Source of the DNA: Laetiporus sulphureus 93-53
Lineage: Eukaryota; Basidiomycota; Agaricomycetes; Polyporales; Laetiporaceae
Assembly: GCF_001632365.1 (NCBI RefSeq)
Contig: NW_024468520.1
Coordinates: 570,814-634,813 of the forward strand
Direction of reading: 5' to 3'
Length of the DNA stretch: 64,000 nucleotides
Shown: positions 1-11,131 of the stretch, in pieces
Layout of the letters: each line of letters begins with the position of its first letter
Position numbering within the stretch: the first letter of the stretch is position 1
Program-made: the position numbers and the translations under genes
Notes under the pieces: generated by a model
Database searches by the model: none
What the model saw: only the letters and a program-made list of their open reading frames with translations
What the model was told of the DNA's origin: nothing

Positions 1-2
1 CT

Positions 3-1659
3 GCTAAGTTCAATCCGTATACAGCGGATGGACGATCCGATGTTTGTCTTCCATTGTCCGATGTCTCTTCACTTGAATTGCCGCGCATCCCATCGCTAAG
101 CAGCAATGAAGGCGCATCTTCTGATGGTGAAAGTTCGGGAGCACTTGCATCAGACGGGGGCGGTCCGTCACCGAAGCTTTCCGTTGAGTATGTGTTCCCG
201 TGTCCCGTCGCCCAGCCCGATGAGTATGCCCCACCCCTCAAGTACCGCCATGATTATATCGAGCGTGGCGTTGGCCACGATGACGACGAGCTGCTCTCCG
301 ACGACACGACGACACTGGTTCTCTTGATGGTGATGATGACGGGCGTCTCGATGATGAAGGGCAGGCCACCTGCGACCTGTTCTGCCGACATGAAGATACC
401 ACCTACAAACTGCTGATGAAGCTTGGCAACGGCGCATGTGGACGTGTGATGTTTGCGGAGACCGATGACGGACAACAGGTTGCCATTAAGGTCACGCCGA
501 AGCTCAAGCAATACCGCTGTGGTCGCGATCTGATCTTGCATGAGAAATGAGTTATGGAAACAGCAAATAAAGTTGGAAGTCGCTACTTGATGCACTTACA
601 GGCATCGTGGGAGGATAAGAAATTTTTGTACTTCGTCATGGTAAGTTTCCTCCTACCTTCTCGCAAAGCCGGTGAAGATGCAAGTTTTTGCATTGTGTCA
701 ACAGAAGGCGTATCTTGGCTCGTTGAGATATCGACTTGCGTCCGTGCCGTTGGATCCTGTGGAGGCTAAGTTGCTCTGCGCGGAGATGGTAAGACTATCG
801 ACATGTCGACATGAACCATTGAGCCGTGAAGTAACGAGATTGGCAGGCATATGCAGTCAAGGAGCTCCACGATAGCCGTACAATCCATCGTGATATCAAG
901 CCAGACAACTTCTTGGTCGATGAGAAGGGTCACCTAGTCTTAAGAGACTTTGGATACTCATACGTGCCCAAGCCTCACTGTACAAGTTCGAGAAAGCCAA
1001 AACATTCACGTCCGTGGGTATGCCCGGGTATGCGGCACCGGAGGCCATTGTGTCTGAGTCCAAAGGCTAAACCTGCGCGGTCGACATATTCAGTTTGGGG
1101 CTCGTCTTCCTGGAGGTCCTGGGGGGTTTTCAGATGCCATACTATTGTGCGCTTACCTTGCCGGCCCAACTCGATATAATGGACGTGAAGCATCTGGAGC
1201 TGGACCTTGAGACTATCATCGAAGATGCGCAGGGTAGAGATCTCGTGCTCAACGTACGTAAAACGTGTGTTGGCCCGCGAACGTTGTGCTGATTCATCCA
1301 TATCAGATGCTGAATACCAATCCTACTAAAAAGGTTCGTCGAATGCTGTTCTATGTCATCCCTTTTTCGACGACATAGATAAGGAAAAATCGCCAATCGC
1401 GAGCTCTCCTGTGAGTCGTTGATCTATTGCCTTTTGCGCGGGAGCTGAGAAACGTTCTGTAGATCCACGCAAGCCAGCCTTCTACTTGAATCTCCCCAAG
1501 CAAGAGTCTGTCAAATTATCGTTCTCGACGTTCTACGGCGGTTTAGACTCCGCCTATGAGGATTATCACAAGGATGAAGATGCCCGGCTACTATATAACG
1601 ATAATACCACTCGACAACTCATCACTGGCGGCGATGACGATTTCAAGTTCTCCCGTTGA
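3..1659 (+). pseudogene. Protein kinase pseudogene, 5' end outside the window
   Basis: The frame is open from the window edge, so the N-terminus lies upstream. Kinase landmarks in order: glycine-rich loop LGNGACGRVMF and VAIK lysine (about 420-490), HRDIKPDNF catalytic loop (about 885-910), a DFG-type motif reading RDFGYSY, a GYAAPEA activation-segment end (about 1027-1047), and [16 protein letters not shown] of helix F. Introns with GTAAGT and GTACGT donors separate the exons. The product would be a Ser/Thr kinase of the lineage-expanded agaricomycete type. It is broken: the acidic N-terminal part changes frame near 310-345, TGA stands at 548-550 and TAA at 1068-1070 inside the domain. The C-terminal exon (about 1460-1659) stays open to a normal stop. 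The kinase identity is clear; the subfamily and substrate are not. Confidence 0.8.
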
Positions 1660-2639
1660 GCTCCATACATTATTAATACATCCTTACTTGCATTCCGCTC
1701 TAGAGATTAGCTGACTCAATTGTGCTTCATCTGTAATTAATGCATTCTACTCCGGCCTCCCGCAATGTATTCCTACCCTTATTTCAGCCATACAGAACGA
1801 AGTCTCTCCCCTCGATGTCGGTAAGAATCCACCAACAATGCTGAAAATTGTCGAACACCATCACGGTTCCAATTACTCATCTGCAAGTGCTTCAACAGCT
1901 CCAGTAGAATCTCCCTATTCATATCGTCTATATTCATTGAATGTGCCAACTCTACATGTCTCTCACAGCCCTGGATGCTCTTCGCTGCCTGAGGATTTAC
2001 GAGCGACACAGGTCTGTCCATAGCTGTAGTTTCATGGATCCGACATGCTCGCGATCTGCATGTTCACTTCAGCTTATTGCCCGGATTCCCCTCCAAAGCC
2101 CAATTGCGACTTTTATATAAGTCGTTCTCTCTGAACTGCACGCGGGGGAGTCCGGCGTAGTATTTTACCTCGGACGCACGGGCATATGCAACATAGAGTT
2201 GCTATGAAGTTGGTATGTTCTCACTGAGTGTCAAAAGTGCTTTCAAAATGATTACTGTCCATTCGTTTGACGTCATGCAAACGAGTCCAGCCACATCTCA
2301 TCGCCTATTTCCTACTACGGATTAAAAGCAGTTTGATACAACACTGTAGCGTCGGATCGACGTTGGTTAAGTGAGTCAATTGTGAAAGTGAAAGAAACTG
2401 TTGTCCTCGATAATCGTCCGTGTGAACATCACGTATATGGAGGATTGATAGGAGAAGACATTCCATCACCCATTGAGCAGAGGTCTCGGAACGAGATGCT
2501 GCCTCGTCCGCGCCTTTGACTGCAGAGGATCATCTAGTATGAATCCTTTACTAAGAAAGAGTAACCGCACGTCTCATATCTTCACACTCACAATAGCTTT
2601 CTCGTTCTCCATTCTGATGTCACCAGCTGCACGAATGGC
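1660..2639. other. Intergenic stretch, nothing recognised
   Basis: About 1 kb between the kinase 3' end and the convergent SAP-like gene. It holds only short ORFs in several frames with no recognisable product, no repeat and no RNA gene that I can see. It presumably contains both 3' untranslated regions. Confidence 0.5.
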
Positions 2640-4476
2640 TCATGAGATTGTGGAAGCTTGCAACTTCTCGAAGGTTCGTGCAATGGAGGATACGTTGCTT
2701 TTCACTCGAGGCTCTGCCTCACCACCTGTGCGATATGCAAACACCTGCGAAAACTGAGTTCCAAATGACACCTTGGCTTGATGGGCCAGTTCCTGATCAC
2801 GAAGCTTCCGAGCTTGCTTGAGCAGGTCAGAGATCTTGGTGATAGGCAAACGCTTCCCATTCGCACTATATTTCTCCCAGAAAGCCGCAGGTTTCAGGGC
2901 TCTATACTCTACAATGAGGAACTGACAATACACTCAGGCAACGTGCAGCAGAAGGACGAGAGATATGAGAACCTTCCATGTTAACCAGCGCTGCTTGATT
3001 CCAGCCCAACGTCTATCTCCACGGTATTGGTATAGCTTGAGCCAATGAATGAGCGCAATACTTCTATCGCGCAAGAGTAGTGGAGATGAGTTGTCCCAGG
3101 ATGGTGAAGAATCATCCCATATGCAATCCAATCGGTCCAGATCGTTTGTGAATGATATGGCGGGAGGATCAGGAACCTCAGAACTGTCAAATTCTAAGGC
3201 ACCTGAAGCCAGCTCTATGGTCATTTCGATGCCTCGTCTCGATAACGATAGCGTAGGACTTGGACTTGTTGTGACACTGGATGCAGGAGGCAGTCCAGGT
3301 GGTGCATGCATTGTCGGAGGAACAGTGGCGAGGCTCTGGGATTGAATGGTCTCTAAGCGTTGCTCTAAACGCTGCATACATGCGAGTAGCTGATCCGTGA
3401 GAACGCTTTGAGGGGTTGATGCGGTGCTTATGCAGCTGGACGGGTCTTGTGTTGAGCATTTTGAGAGTCGAGGATGAGCAGAATCACCGTCGGTTTCTGG
3501 TCCTGGCCGGTTCCCGCTCCGCGGCAGCGCTGAAAATGAGTTGCGCGAGGACGGAGGGATAGAATCATTGCCGTTGAATGACGATCCTGAATGAGAAAAG
3601 AGGACATCCTCACGTGATTCCGTCGTAGCAAGCCTCTGCTCGTTCTCGACTATCGTGCGAGCCTTCAACACACTGTCAACGCATCGCCAGGCTGTGGTTG
3701 AGTTATGACATACCCAATCGGCCATTTGCGTTAACTGAGTAACGGTTCTCGTATCCTTCGATCTTCGAGGAAGCGATGACGTAGGCGAGGAGGTCTGGTA
3801 CGTCATGATTTGCTCTCTACGTAGGGCAGAACGCTTCCAGTGTTTCCTGTGTTCCTTTTGAGATAATGAGTGTCCTTCTGAGTAGCCTTTCGCACGTGAA
3901 GGCATCTGATTCTGATTTCTCGGACCCTTATGAGAGCGTGTATTGACGGGCTTCTTCCTAGTATCACCGTTGTTACTTTTGAAAGCAATAGCGACACATC
4001 ATCAAACACTCACAGTTCCCATGCATCCATGTCTTCGCTGAACGATCTCAGAGCGGAGATATAGGAAGCTTTGTTCTGGCGCGCCGGTTTCAGTCTCCAC
4101 TTGCGGACGAGCTTCAGAAGTTCGGGACGTTTCATTGGCCCTCTTGTTGAAAAAATCAACTTATAGTCATGACACAGCAAGAAGATTCTACCAGTACTCA
4201 CAGATCAACTTGTTCCGTACTCCATTCCCCGTTGATAGTGAGCTCAAAGGGTAGTGTAATGATGTTACTCCCTCCAAAAGGAGCGCTGGATATGTCGCAT
4301 CGCGGAGGTGAGTTCACCACGGGATTTGGATCAGAATTTTCACGGAGTGATAGTGCACCATTGTTTTCAGTGTCTGAGCTAATTGTGGTAGTACTGTCTG
4401 TAGTATGGGGAGTGATGTCAAGTGAGATCTGAGCAGAGGGAAGGCAAGCCAACGTAGTTAGGGGATCGTCTGACAT
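2640..4476 (-). CDS. SAP-like domain hypothetical protein, agaricomycete family
   Basis: Four exons: 4476-4202 (acidic Ser/Thr-rich N-terminus starting MSDDPLTTL), 4142-4014 (SAP-like helix pair RPELLKLVRKWRLKPARQNK), about 3958 to 2990, and a last exon ending at 2640. Introns have GTGAGT, GTGAGT and GTTCTC donors, and the frame is maintained across all joins. The third exon is low-complexity, with a coiled-coil-like stretch (MQRLEQRLETIQSQ), followed by a conserved Trp-rich block WDDSSPSWDNSSPLLLRDRS. The last exon gives RALKPAAFWEKYS and runs on to a short basic C-terminus. I recognise this architecture from hypothetical proteins repeated in agaricomycete genomes; the function is unknown. 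SAP-type helices often bind nucleic acid, so a nuclear role is only inference. No internal stop was found. Confidence 0.65.
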
Positions 4477-6414
4477 ACTACTGGATCAGTATGTAAAAAA
4501 GCAAGAATCCCGCGTAAAAGTATCGCGAGAGATCCAGTTTTATATGGAGCATCAGCACGATCTCTTGAGTCAAGACAAGGCGAGACGGACTCTTAAGACG
4601 TAGGATCAAGACGCTGGAGTGAAGGAACATGGCGCCAAACGTTATCGCCAAGGGAATCATGATGATTCCAAAAACATAGAGAAAGCAGTCTAAGTCAGGC
4701 TGTTAGAAAAAAAACATGACAGTGTCGAGATTTCAAAGGTGTCGCGACCGTTGAGCGAGGCATTTCTTGGGCACTTCTGCAACGGCGCGATGTACACGTG
4801 ACCGCAACAGGCGCCCGATGACAAGGGGAAAGTCATTTCTCCATGCTGAACGTCAAATCTTGCCGGGGAGCGTCAAAATGCCGTCTGTAAGTGCTCTTAC
4901 GGATTCCTGCGCTCACAGGGGTTTTCCTGTCATTCTGCTTCATCAGTTGCTTCGTGGTGCTAATTTGACGTTCCGGTATACCGCCGAAAGCAACGCGCTC
5001 AAGCTTCATGTGAAATTGCGTGAGTGGGTCGGTGCTGTAGCACAAGACCATCCAAATGCCTATCCATACAACAGATCGCGGCGAGAATCGCGGGAGGGAA
5101 AGCACGCAGTAGTGCCTCTGGCAGCGAATGAGGTACGTGTCTTTCTGCTTGACATTTAAATGTAACAGACACGGCGACAGGTACGTCGTCTTCCCGCGCT
5201 AGGACAGCAGCTGGGTGAACCTGAGGCGCTCACTACATCCAAAGAGCGCTTGTTGTTACTCGTGTGTGGCTTCCATGGTCGAAATCATTTGTTCGACTCT
5301 GACGGCTCCACTTCATCTTCGCTACAGGCCGAAAGGACCTGTGTCCTAAGCGGTCACTCGAAATGCGACCACCGTTGACTCAAGACAGCCTAGTTGGAAT
5401 GCACCATGCGGCTATCAAACTCTAGGAGAGATCCTCAAATCATCGTTCAATCCTCTATCATTGCCACATCATTTTCTGAAGGCTTGCTCGGCACGTCATC
5501 CGATGGACTGTTTCAGCATGGCGAAACATATGGACATGCACATGTGCCCTTATTTTTGGTATGAAGGGATGCGGGCAACCGGTTTCCATCAGTCGTCACA
5601 TGGTGCACTCCGCCTGCGCTCAAGCTACATCGAGGTTCTGAACGTTAGTGAAGTCGATGTTCAATCGACTCGACTGCCTGGATGGTTGGCATGGACATAG
5701 CATCTAGCATCTTTAATGGCCACACGTTGCTAAGGAACCGATAACCAGATCTTCCGAAGCACGTGAATCCCCTCCAGGTTCCTGGCGCGAGCGCGAGCGT
5801 GAGGGCTTCAATTCGTGGATGATGGCTCTCGCTGTGATCACGCTTGACGACAATCTGACTGGTCCATTTTTCTTCGGCTCCGTCTCTCAGCGGATCTCAA
5901 AATGCTCACTGTTGTAGTCAAGACATGCGGATCTCGACCTGGCTGTTACTCTCCGGGCCATGGTGAACAACCGCTTGAAAGTGTATGCGGCCTACAGTAT
6001 CTTACTCTCCCGGAACTTTAGAAGCCGAAGCGTTGAGCGAAGATTCCGAATTTCTGATGGCTGGAATCATGTGATCATAGGTTACTACGGGTAAACGGCT
6101 TCCTAGGGCATTTGGCCCGCATAGATCACGACCGCAGTGACGGTCCCAACGGCTGCGTGCCATAGAGGCCTCTCTTCTGTCACCACTTGCTTTGGAGCTA
6201 GAGACTCATTGTGTTGTTTGGAGGTATCATTCGAACCATGTGTCTTCCGGCTGTAGAATCATCTAGAAACCACCTTTGCCACACAACATAAAAGCCAAAC
6301 ATCTCGTACTACTCATCCAAGCTAGCACATCGCGTTTTGTGACATATTCCCCGAAGGTATCTACGACTCTCCGTTAATCGTCCGCATTCACAAAGTGCCC
6401 AGTCACGACAAGGC
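4477..6414. other. About 1.9 kb without a convincing gene
   Basis: It contains an open frame at 4767-5159 (+, 130 codons) and one at 5461-5700 (+), neither with a recognisable domain or convincing splice structure. The left part is the promoter side of the SAP-like gene. I cannot support a gene here. Confidence 0.4.
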
Positions 6415-6888
6415 ATGGCGGGACCGGGTGATACCCTTCTCGCATTAATGAAGAAACGAGCTTTCATTATCACCGCGGCACAGACGGTTTTGCTCGCTGA
6501 CCCGCACTGGTCGCGTCATGTGTTGCTGAAGGTGCACCAGAGTTATGAGCCGGTAAGGACGGTCGTTTGATGACTGTAGCAGAGTAATCTGACATGATTA
6601 CAGGCCACAAGGAACGATACAATCCGATCTGTTGATGGCAGCTACACCCTCAGTGCCACAGTCTTGCTGCCGGGTGATGCTGAAGTGCCACAGTTCTTGC
6701 GCACTAGTCCGATCGTCATCGTAGAGCATTTTATTGGCACTGGTGGAGATCCTGCAGCACCCAATTGGGTGAACTGGCCGCCGGACACTGTGTGGGTTGT
6801 CCGCATCTCCAGACGCGCAGCATCACAAACTTTCAAAGAACTGGCTGAATATCCGGAGAACCTGGAGGTGGTATGTCGTCCAATGTAG
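6415..6888 (+). CDS. Small two-exon orphan protein, about 140 aa
   Basis: Exon 1 is 6415-6552, starting with ATG (MAGPGDTLLALMKKRAF); the intron is 6553-6603 (GTAAGG to ACAG, with a CTGAC-like branch region); exon 2 is 6604-6888. The frame is kept exactly across the junction. The predicted protein has alternating hydrophobic strands (IVIVEHFIG, VWVVRISRRAA) and no recognised family. A further donor (GTATGT at about 6870, in frame after LEV) could replace the terminal stop and extend the protein into 6925-6975 (PGLCPSILEWAKSIW), so the 3' end is uncertain. This is a spliced-ORF prediction only; it could also be a decayed gene piece. Confidence 0.45.
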
Positions 6889-9800
6889 CATTGAGGCTTG
6901 GCTGCTGACATTTACTTCTTCTCGGAGCCTGGGTTGTGCCCTTCTATCCTTGAATGGGCAAAGAGCATTTGGGTGAGTCACATTCATGCAGTTCTCGAAG
7001 TCCCGTTCTCACTCGCTGTTCATATCAAGGAGGGAGACATAAGCGCAGGCACTGCGGGTCCTTTACTTCCGCCTCCTTCATCTGTAGCACAAAGGATGCG
7101 CCCCTATAGATCACGGAAATCCCGGGATAAATCATCTTCAGTTGGAGGGTATATCTACCTCCGTGCCCGCGCTGTTCGCCGCTTCTGTGGCTCTGCAGAT
7201 GACTATTTGTACCTACGCAATCGTGCAGTATGCCATGCCGCCATAAAGCTTCGTTTATAGGGAATCGCAAATAAGCATCTGCATTAAACTCTCAATTCAC
7301 GACGATGCAATCTCAAAGGCAGAGGACACCTGAGGTTAATTTTGCAACTAGTAGCTGACGGACGTTCGACGCGGTGGGAAGGCCTATAAGTATTCGCTGA
7401 CTAGTTTTATTGCGATGGTTGTATTCGCGTAGATTGCCCAATACATTGTTCGTCAACAGGGCGATCGAACACGCCAGTTCAGCGGCTCGAATTGATCCAG
7501 GAGAAGCCTTGACTAACTCAATCGTGCGAATGTGCCCCGTGCAGAAACGTAGAGGCTCGCTTGGGAGCTTCGGTCAGGTCGGGAACAGTGAAGTTCATGA
7601 TTATTTGGCAGAGAGGATGCGGGGGGACGACACGATCGGAAGGAGACTGTCTGGATAGAAGTTAATGATCAACTTGATAAGGGACGTTCGAGCGGCATGC
7701 GGAAACAATACACTCAAATCAGCTTCACGGGAGAGGCAGTCTTCTGCGGTTCTAGAGCTCGTTGCAGATTGCCAGTTTGGTATACCTGATCCCAAGGGCT
7801 GCGCTTTTAGAGGCGGTTTTATGAGGATCGCTCGAATGCGTCGTGATACACATCGTTGTATGAGGACGATGAAAGCCTTCACGCATCATCAACGACTGAG
7901 AATGGTCGCGGTCATCTTTGAGTGTCTCACACAATGACATGGTTGACTCGATGTATCGTTTACAGGTAGACAAGCATTTATGAAGAAGATAAGGAAAGCC
8001 GCGTACGCTTTTTAGCCGACAGGCACAGCCAGCACGCATGCATGTGCTGTGAGTGCGACGTGGAGAGTTACAGCAAAACAGCCGTCTCTGTGGCGTATGC
8101 TTCGGCAATAGCACCTGCATCAATCAATGATGGTCCGATGCAGCCTGAAAGCGTCGTTTCCACCGTCTCGGAGGACTCGCACACGCCGTTCCTATCGAAC
8201 TCTAGTGACGGATAGGAACTGTCAACAATACGCATATAGATTAACAGTCACGGTGCCAGCAGGAACGCACCGTTGTGAAAATACAGAAGAAATAATGCAT
8301 CTGTAGAAGTCGGTGCATGACATGCTTGCCGGACTCAGAAGTGAGATTATTGTATTGGTGAGGTTTGCTTTTTAGGTCCCCTTCTAGCAGTGCTGAAAAA
8401 AGCCTGACAACGTTGCAGTTCGTGCCAGGCACGAGGAAATATGCGCGGTTGACCACCCACTGAGGTATACCGCCGGCAGTGCATAGAAATAGTATCTACA
8501 TTGGGATTGAGAACGTCAACTACAAAACTCACAAATTGGTGGACTAATGTGAATGGATTACACATTTTATTCACAGCTCAGTCCCTCGATGTCGATGACT
8601 AACTCATTCAACAACAGCAGGCAGGAACACGCACAGATCGTATTCTCACCACAAGTCTTAACGCCCTTCGGATGCAACGGGCCACAATTCACTGCCATGC
8701 ATGGCATGGGTGCCGTATAAAGCTGTTGGGCAGGAAGTGGCGATGGGATAGCATCTTCTCTAGACTCTGACATGCCCAGGCCTCGCCATCCCGGAGTACC
8801 AGCCAGAGTAAGCACGGGATAAGATTCGTCGTAGTTCAGCTAGAAGGAGACACTAAGAATCGGATGCACAGGATGGTCTGAGAGTCAAATGCTCCAACCG
8901 ATGCCGCGTGCGGGTCGATCCAAGTCACGACCGCCACCGTTGATGCCGACCGGGTCACGTGCGCGCGTTTTTCTTTTGTGAATACATTGATATACCAGCT
9001 GGATATACCACCATTCGCTCGCCTCTACAACATTGCGCAATGTCGACTGTCCGACATGGTCATATGCGTACCAGCGGTTCATCAGCGCACCCACGTTCCC
9101 AGCGCCCAACTCGACAGGTCTTGCATTGCACGACACCAGCGCAAAGTCACCGAAACCCTGACATGTGGCCGGTGCTGCAAACGATCAGCAGCATCTTGCG
9201 ATCTCGCATCACCGCCCACCGACCGCTACTGTCCATCGACCCTCCTCATAGCGCTCGCCAAGCTCGGAGACCCTAAGTGCTGTAGATGGGATCCCGCGTC
9301 GCGTGTCAGCCAGCACGCCATCACCTTGTCTGTTTGAGGTGCGTACTTCCTATTGTGCCATATTGCGTTGCTCAATCGCGTGAACCATCGCAGTTCAGGG
9401 CACGCTGCTCTTCCTCTCATCTTGTTCGTGACATCGACGGCGTGACCCGTGCGGCCGTTACAAGTGATCGGAAAGGCTGTCCTATTAGTACTGCATTACG
9501 GCCGCAAAGCACGGAACGGAAGACTTTCGCTGCGTAGCCGGAAGCCGACCTTCAACCGAAGGTTACGATCGCGACATCGATCTTCTTCCCTGTGCGGACG
9601 AAGGTTGGGACAAGCCACAACGTCCGCGCGACTTGGAATCCGACGCCCTCAATGCGCTCTGGCCATGCCCATTAATATGGCCGTCTGATGGACAGGCAAA
9701 GCTATCTCCGCTCTGTCGAGAGTCTCGGAGCTTGACGGCTCGTTTGATGCAGGTATGCTGTCTTTTAACTTGCGCTTGTCTTTCTGCCAGTCTGATCGTA

Positions 9801-11131
9801 CGGTGTCAGAGAGCGCCGACCGAGAATGGGCCTGTGATGATGGCCAAACTATCCAGCACGTAGAACTAACAAGCACGATGTGAACTTTGCGCCGCGTCTG
9901 CAGACTGCCGTCTGCGTTGCGACGGGCTGGCCGCCACACAGACCGCACAGTTCCAATGGCGTATAACCGGGCTAGTGCGTTTAGCGGATACGTGGAGGGT
10001 CGCGCGTCGTGCCGAAGTGAGCATGGCGTGCGGTGGATGCAATGCTTGAAGCCAGTGGATTTGCTGGATGATGATTAAGGGCAAGTGAGGATCAGAAGGA
10101 TATGGCTTGCGTGCAGTAGGATACCTAGAATCCTCGCGCTCCGAGTCACTCACTCGTTGATCAGCTAGTCGCTGACGCGGAGAGCGCATGGGATCCGCCT
10201 TGCCAAGGGAAGCCCTAATCTTCGAGACGCACCGTCTGAGAGGAAGTGATTGTCGCAGGCCGGCGCGAACTGTGCACAGCCTCTCACGGTTCCGTTTATG
10301 CACGCGCATCGCGTCATTTGAGGTGCGACCGTCAAGACTGTTAGGAAGAGCATGTGCCTCGGTCGTCATGCATTTGGACTCCGAGGCGCATGGACGGTGC
10401 TGCCGCCTTTGCGCTCGGGAATTCTCACGCACGTGTATCTCGATGTTATATACTTATTCTACATCGTTCAATACATGAATAGTGCGATCATCTTGGCCAC
10501 GAATCGTGCAGAAACCGCTTGTTGGCCACTTGGGGCCTGGGTGCGCATTGCAAGATATGTACGACGAGTCGCGAATGTGACGTAACGTTCACAGGCATGT
10601 GTTCTGTGCAAACGACGAAAATTGTAGTGAAGCGTTGCGTGTCGAGTGTGCACGCTGCTTAGCGAGGTGCAGACCCGCGAGGGAGAGCATGCCGCTGTGA
10701 ATGACCACGTCAGCACACGGCGCACGAATCGAGGCGTCCGGGCAGCTGTAACCAGAAGGAGCGAGCACGAACCCAATCTGACGGTCTTGAGAGCGACAGG
10801 CAAAGTAATGAGAGGAGGCGACCGTCGCACTCCACCAGAAGCTGGAACCATGTTTATCACACTGAAAGGCCACCAACGACGGTGGCACGTTTCAAGACAT
10901 AAAGGTGATTGTGTGCATCGATATCACCGATAAAATGCATAACAGTATAGCATCCTCACAAAAAGGGGCCTAGCTCCTAGGAGCGGGATTGAACGAGCAA
11001 ATGCAAAACAAACCAGATGAAGCAACGAATCCCAGAGAATAGAGCATTTCGTAGCTAAACCTGAACAGGCCCTGCACTTTTGTCCACCGCAGAGACTGCA
11101 TGGTCAACAACAGGGATCCTAGCAATGAGAC
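6889..11131. other. Gene-poor 4.2 kb stretch
   Basis: Many short ORFs overlap on both strands, the longest at 9866-10432 (-, 188 codons, Arg/Ser-rich, no domain). A short coding-like run at about 8041-8214 (+) reads MCCECDVESYSK and then an acidic Ser/Thr-rich tail, too little to call. I see no transposase, reverse transcriptase, tRNA or terminal repeats. It could be old, unrecognisable mobile DNA or lost genes. Confidence 0.4.

Noticed and set aside
8567..8815. Possible kinase or enzyme fragment (LTLAGTPGWRGLG) on the minus strand
   Set aside because: One kinase-like word (GTPGW) without any neighbouring motif; not enough to call a pseudogene.
9866..10432. 188-codon minus-strand ORF
   Set aside because: Arg/Ser-rich with no domain, overlapped by equally open frames on both strands, no splice context. 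Looks like a chance open frame.
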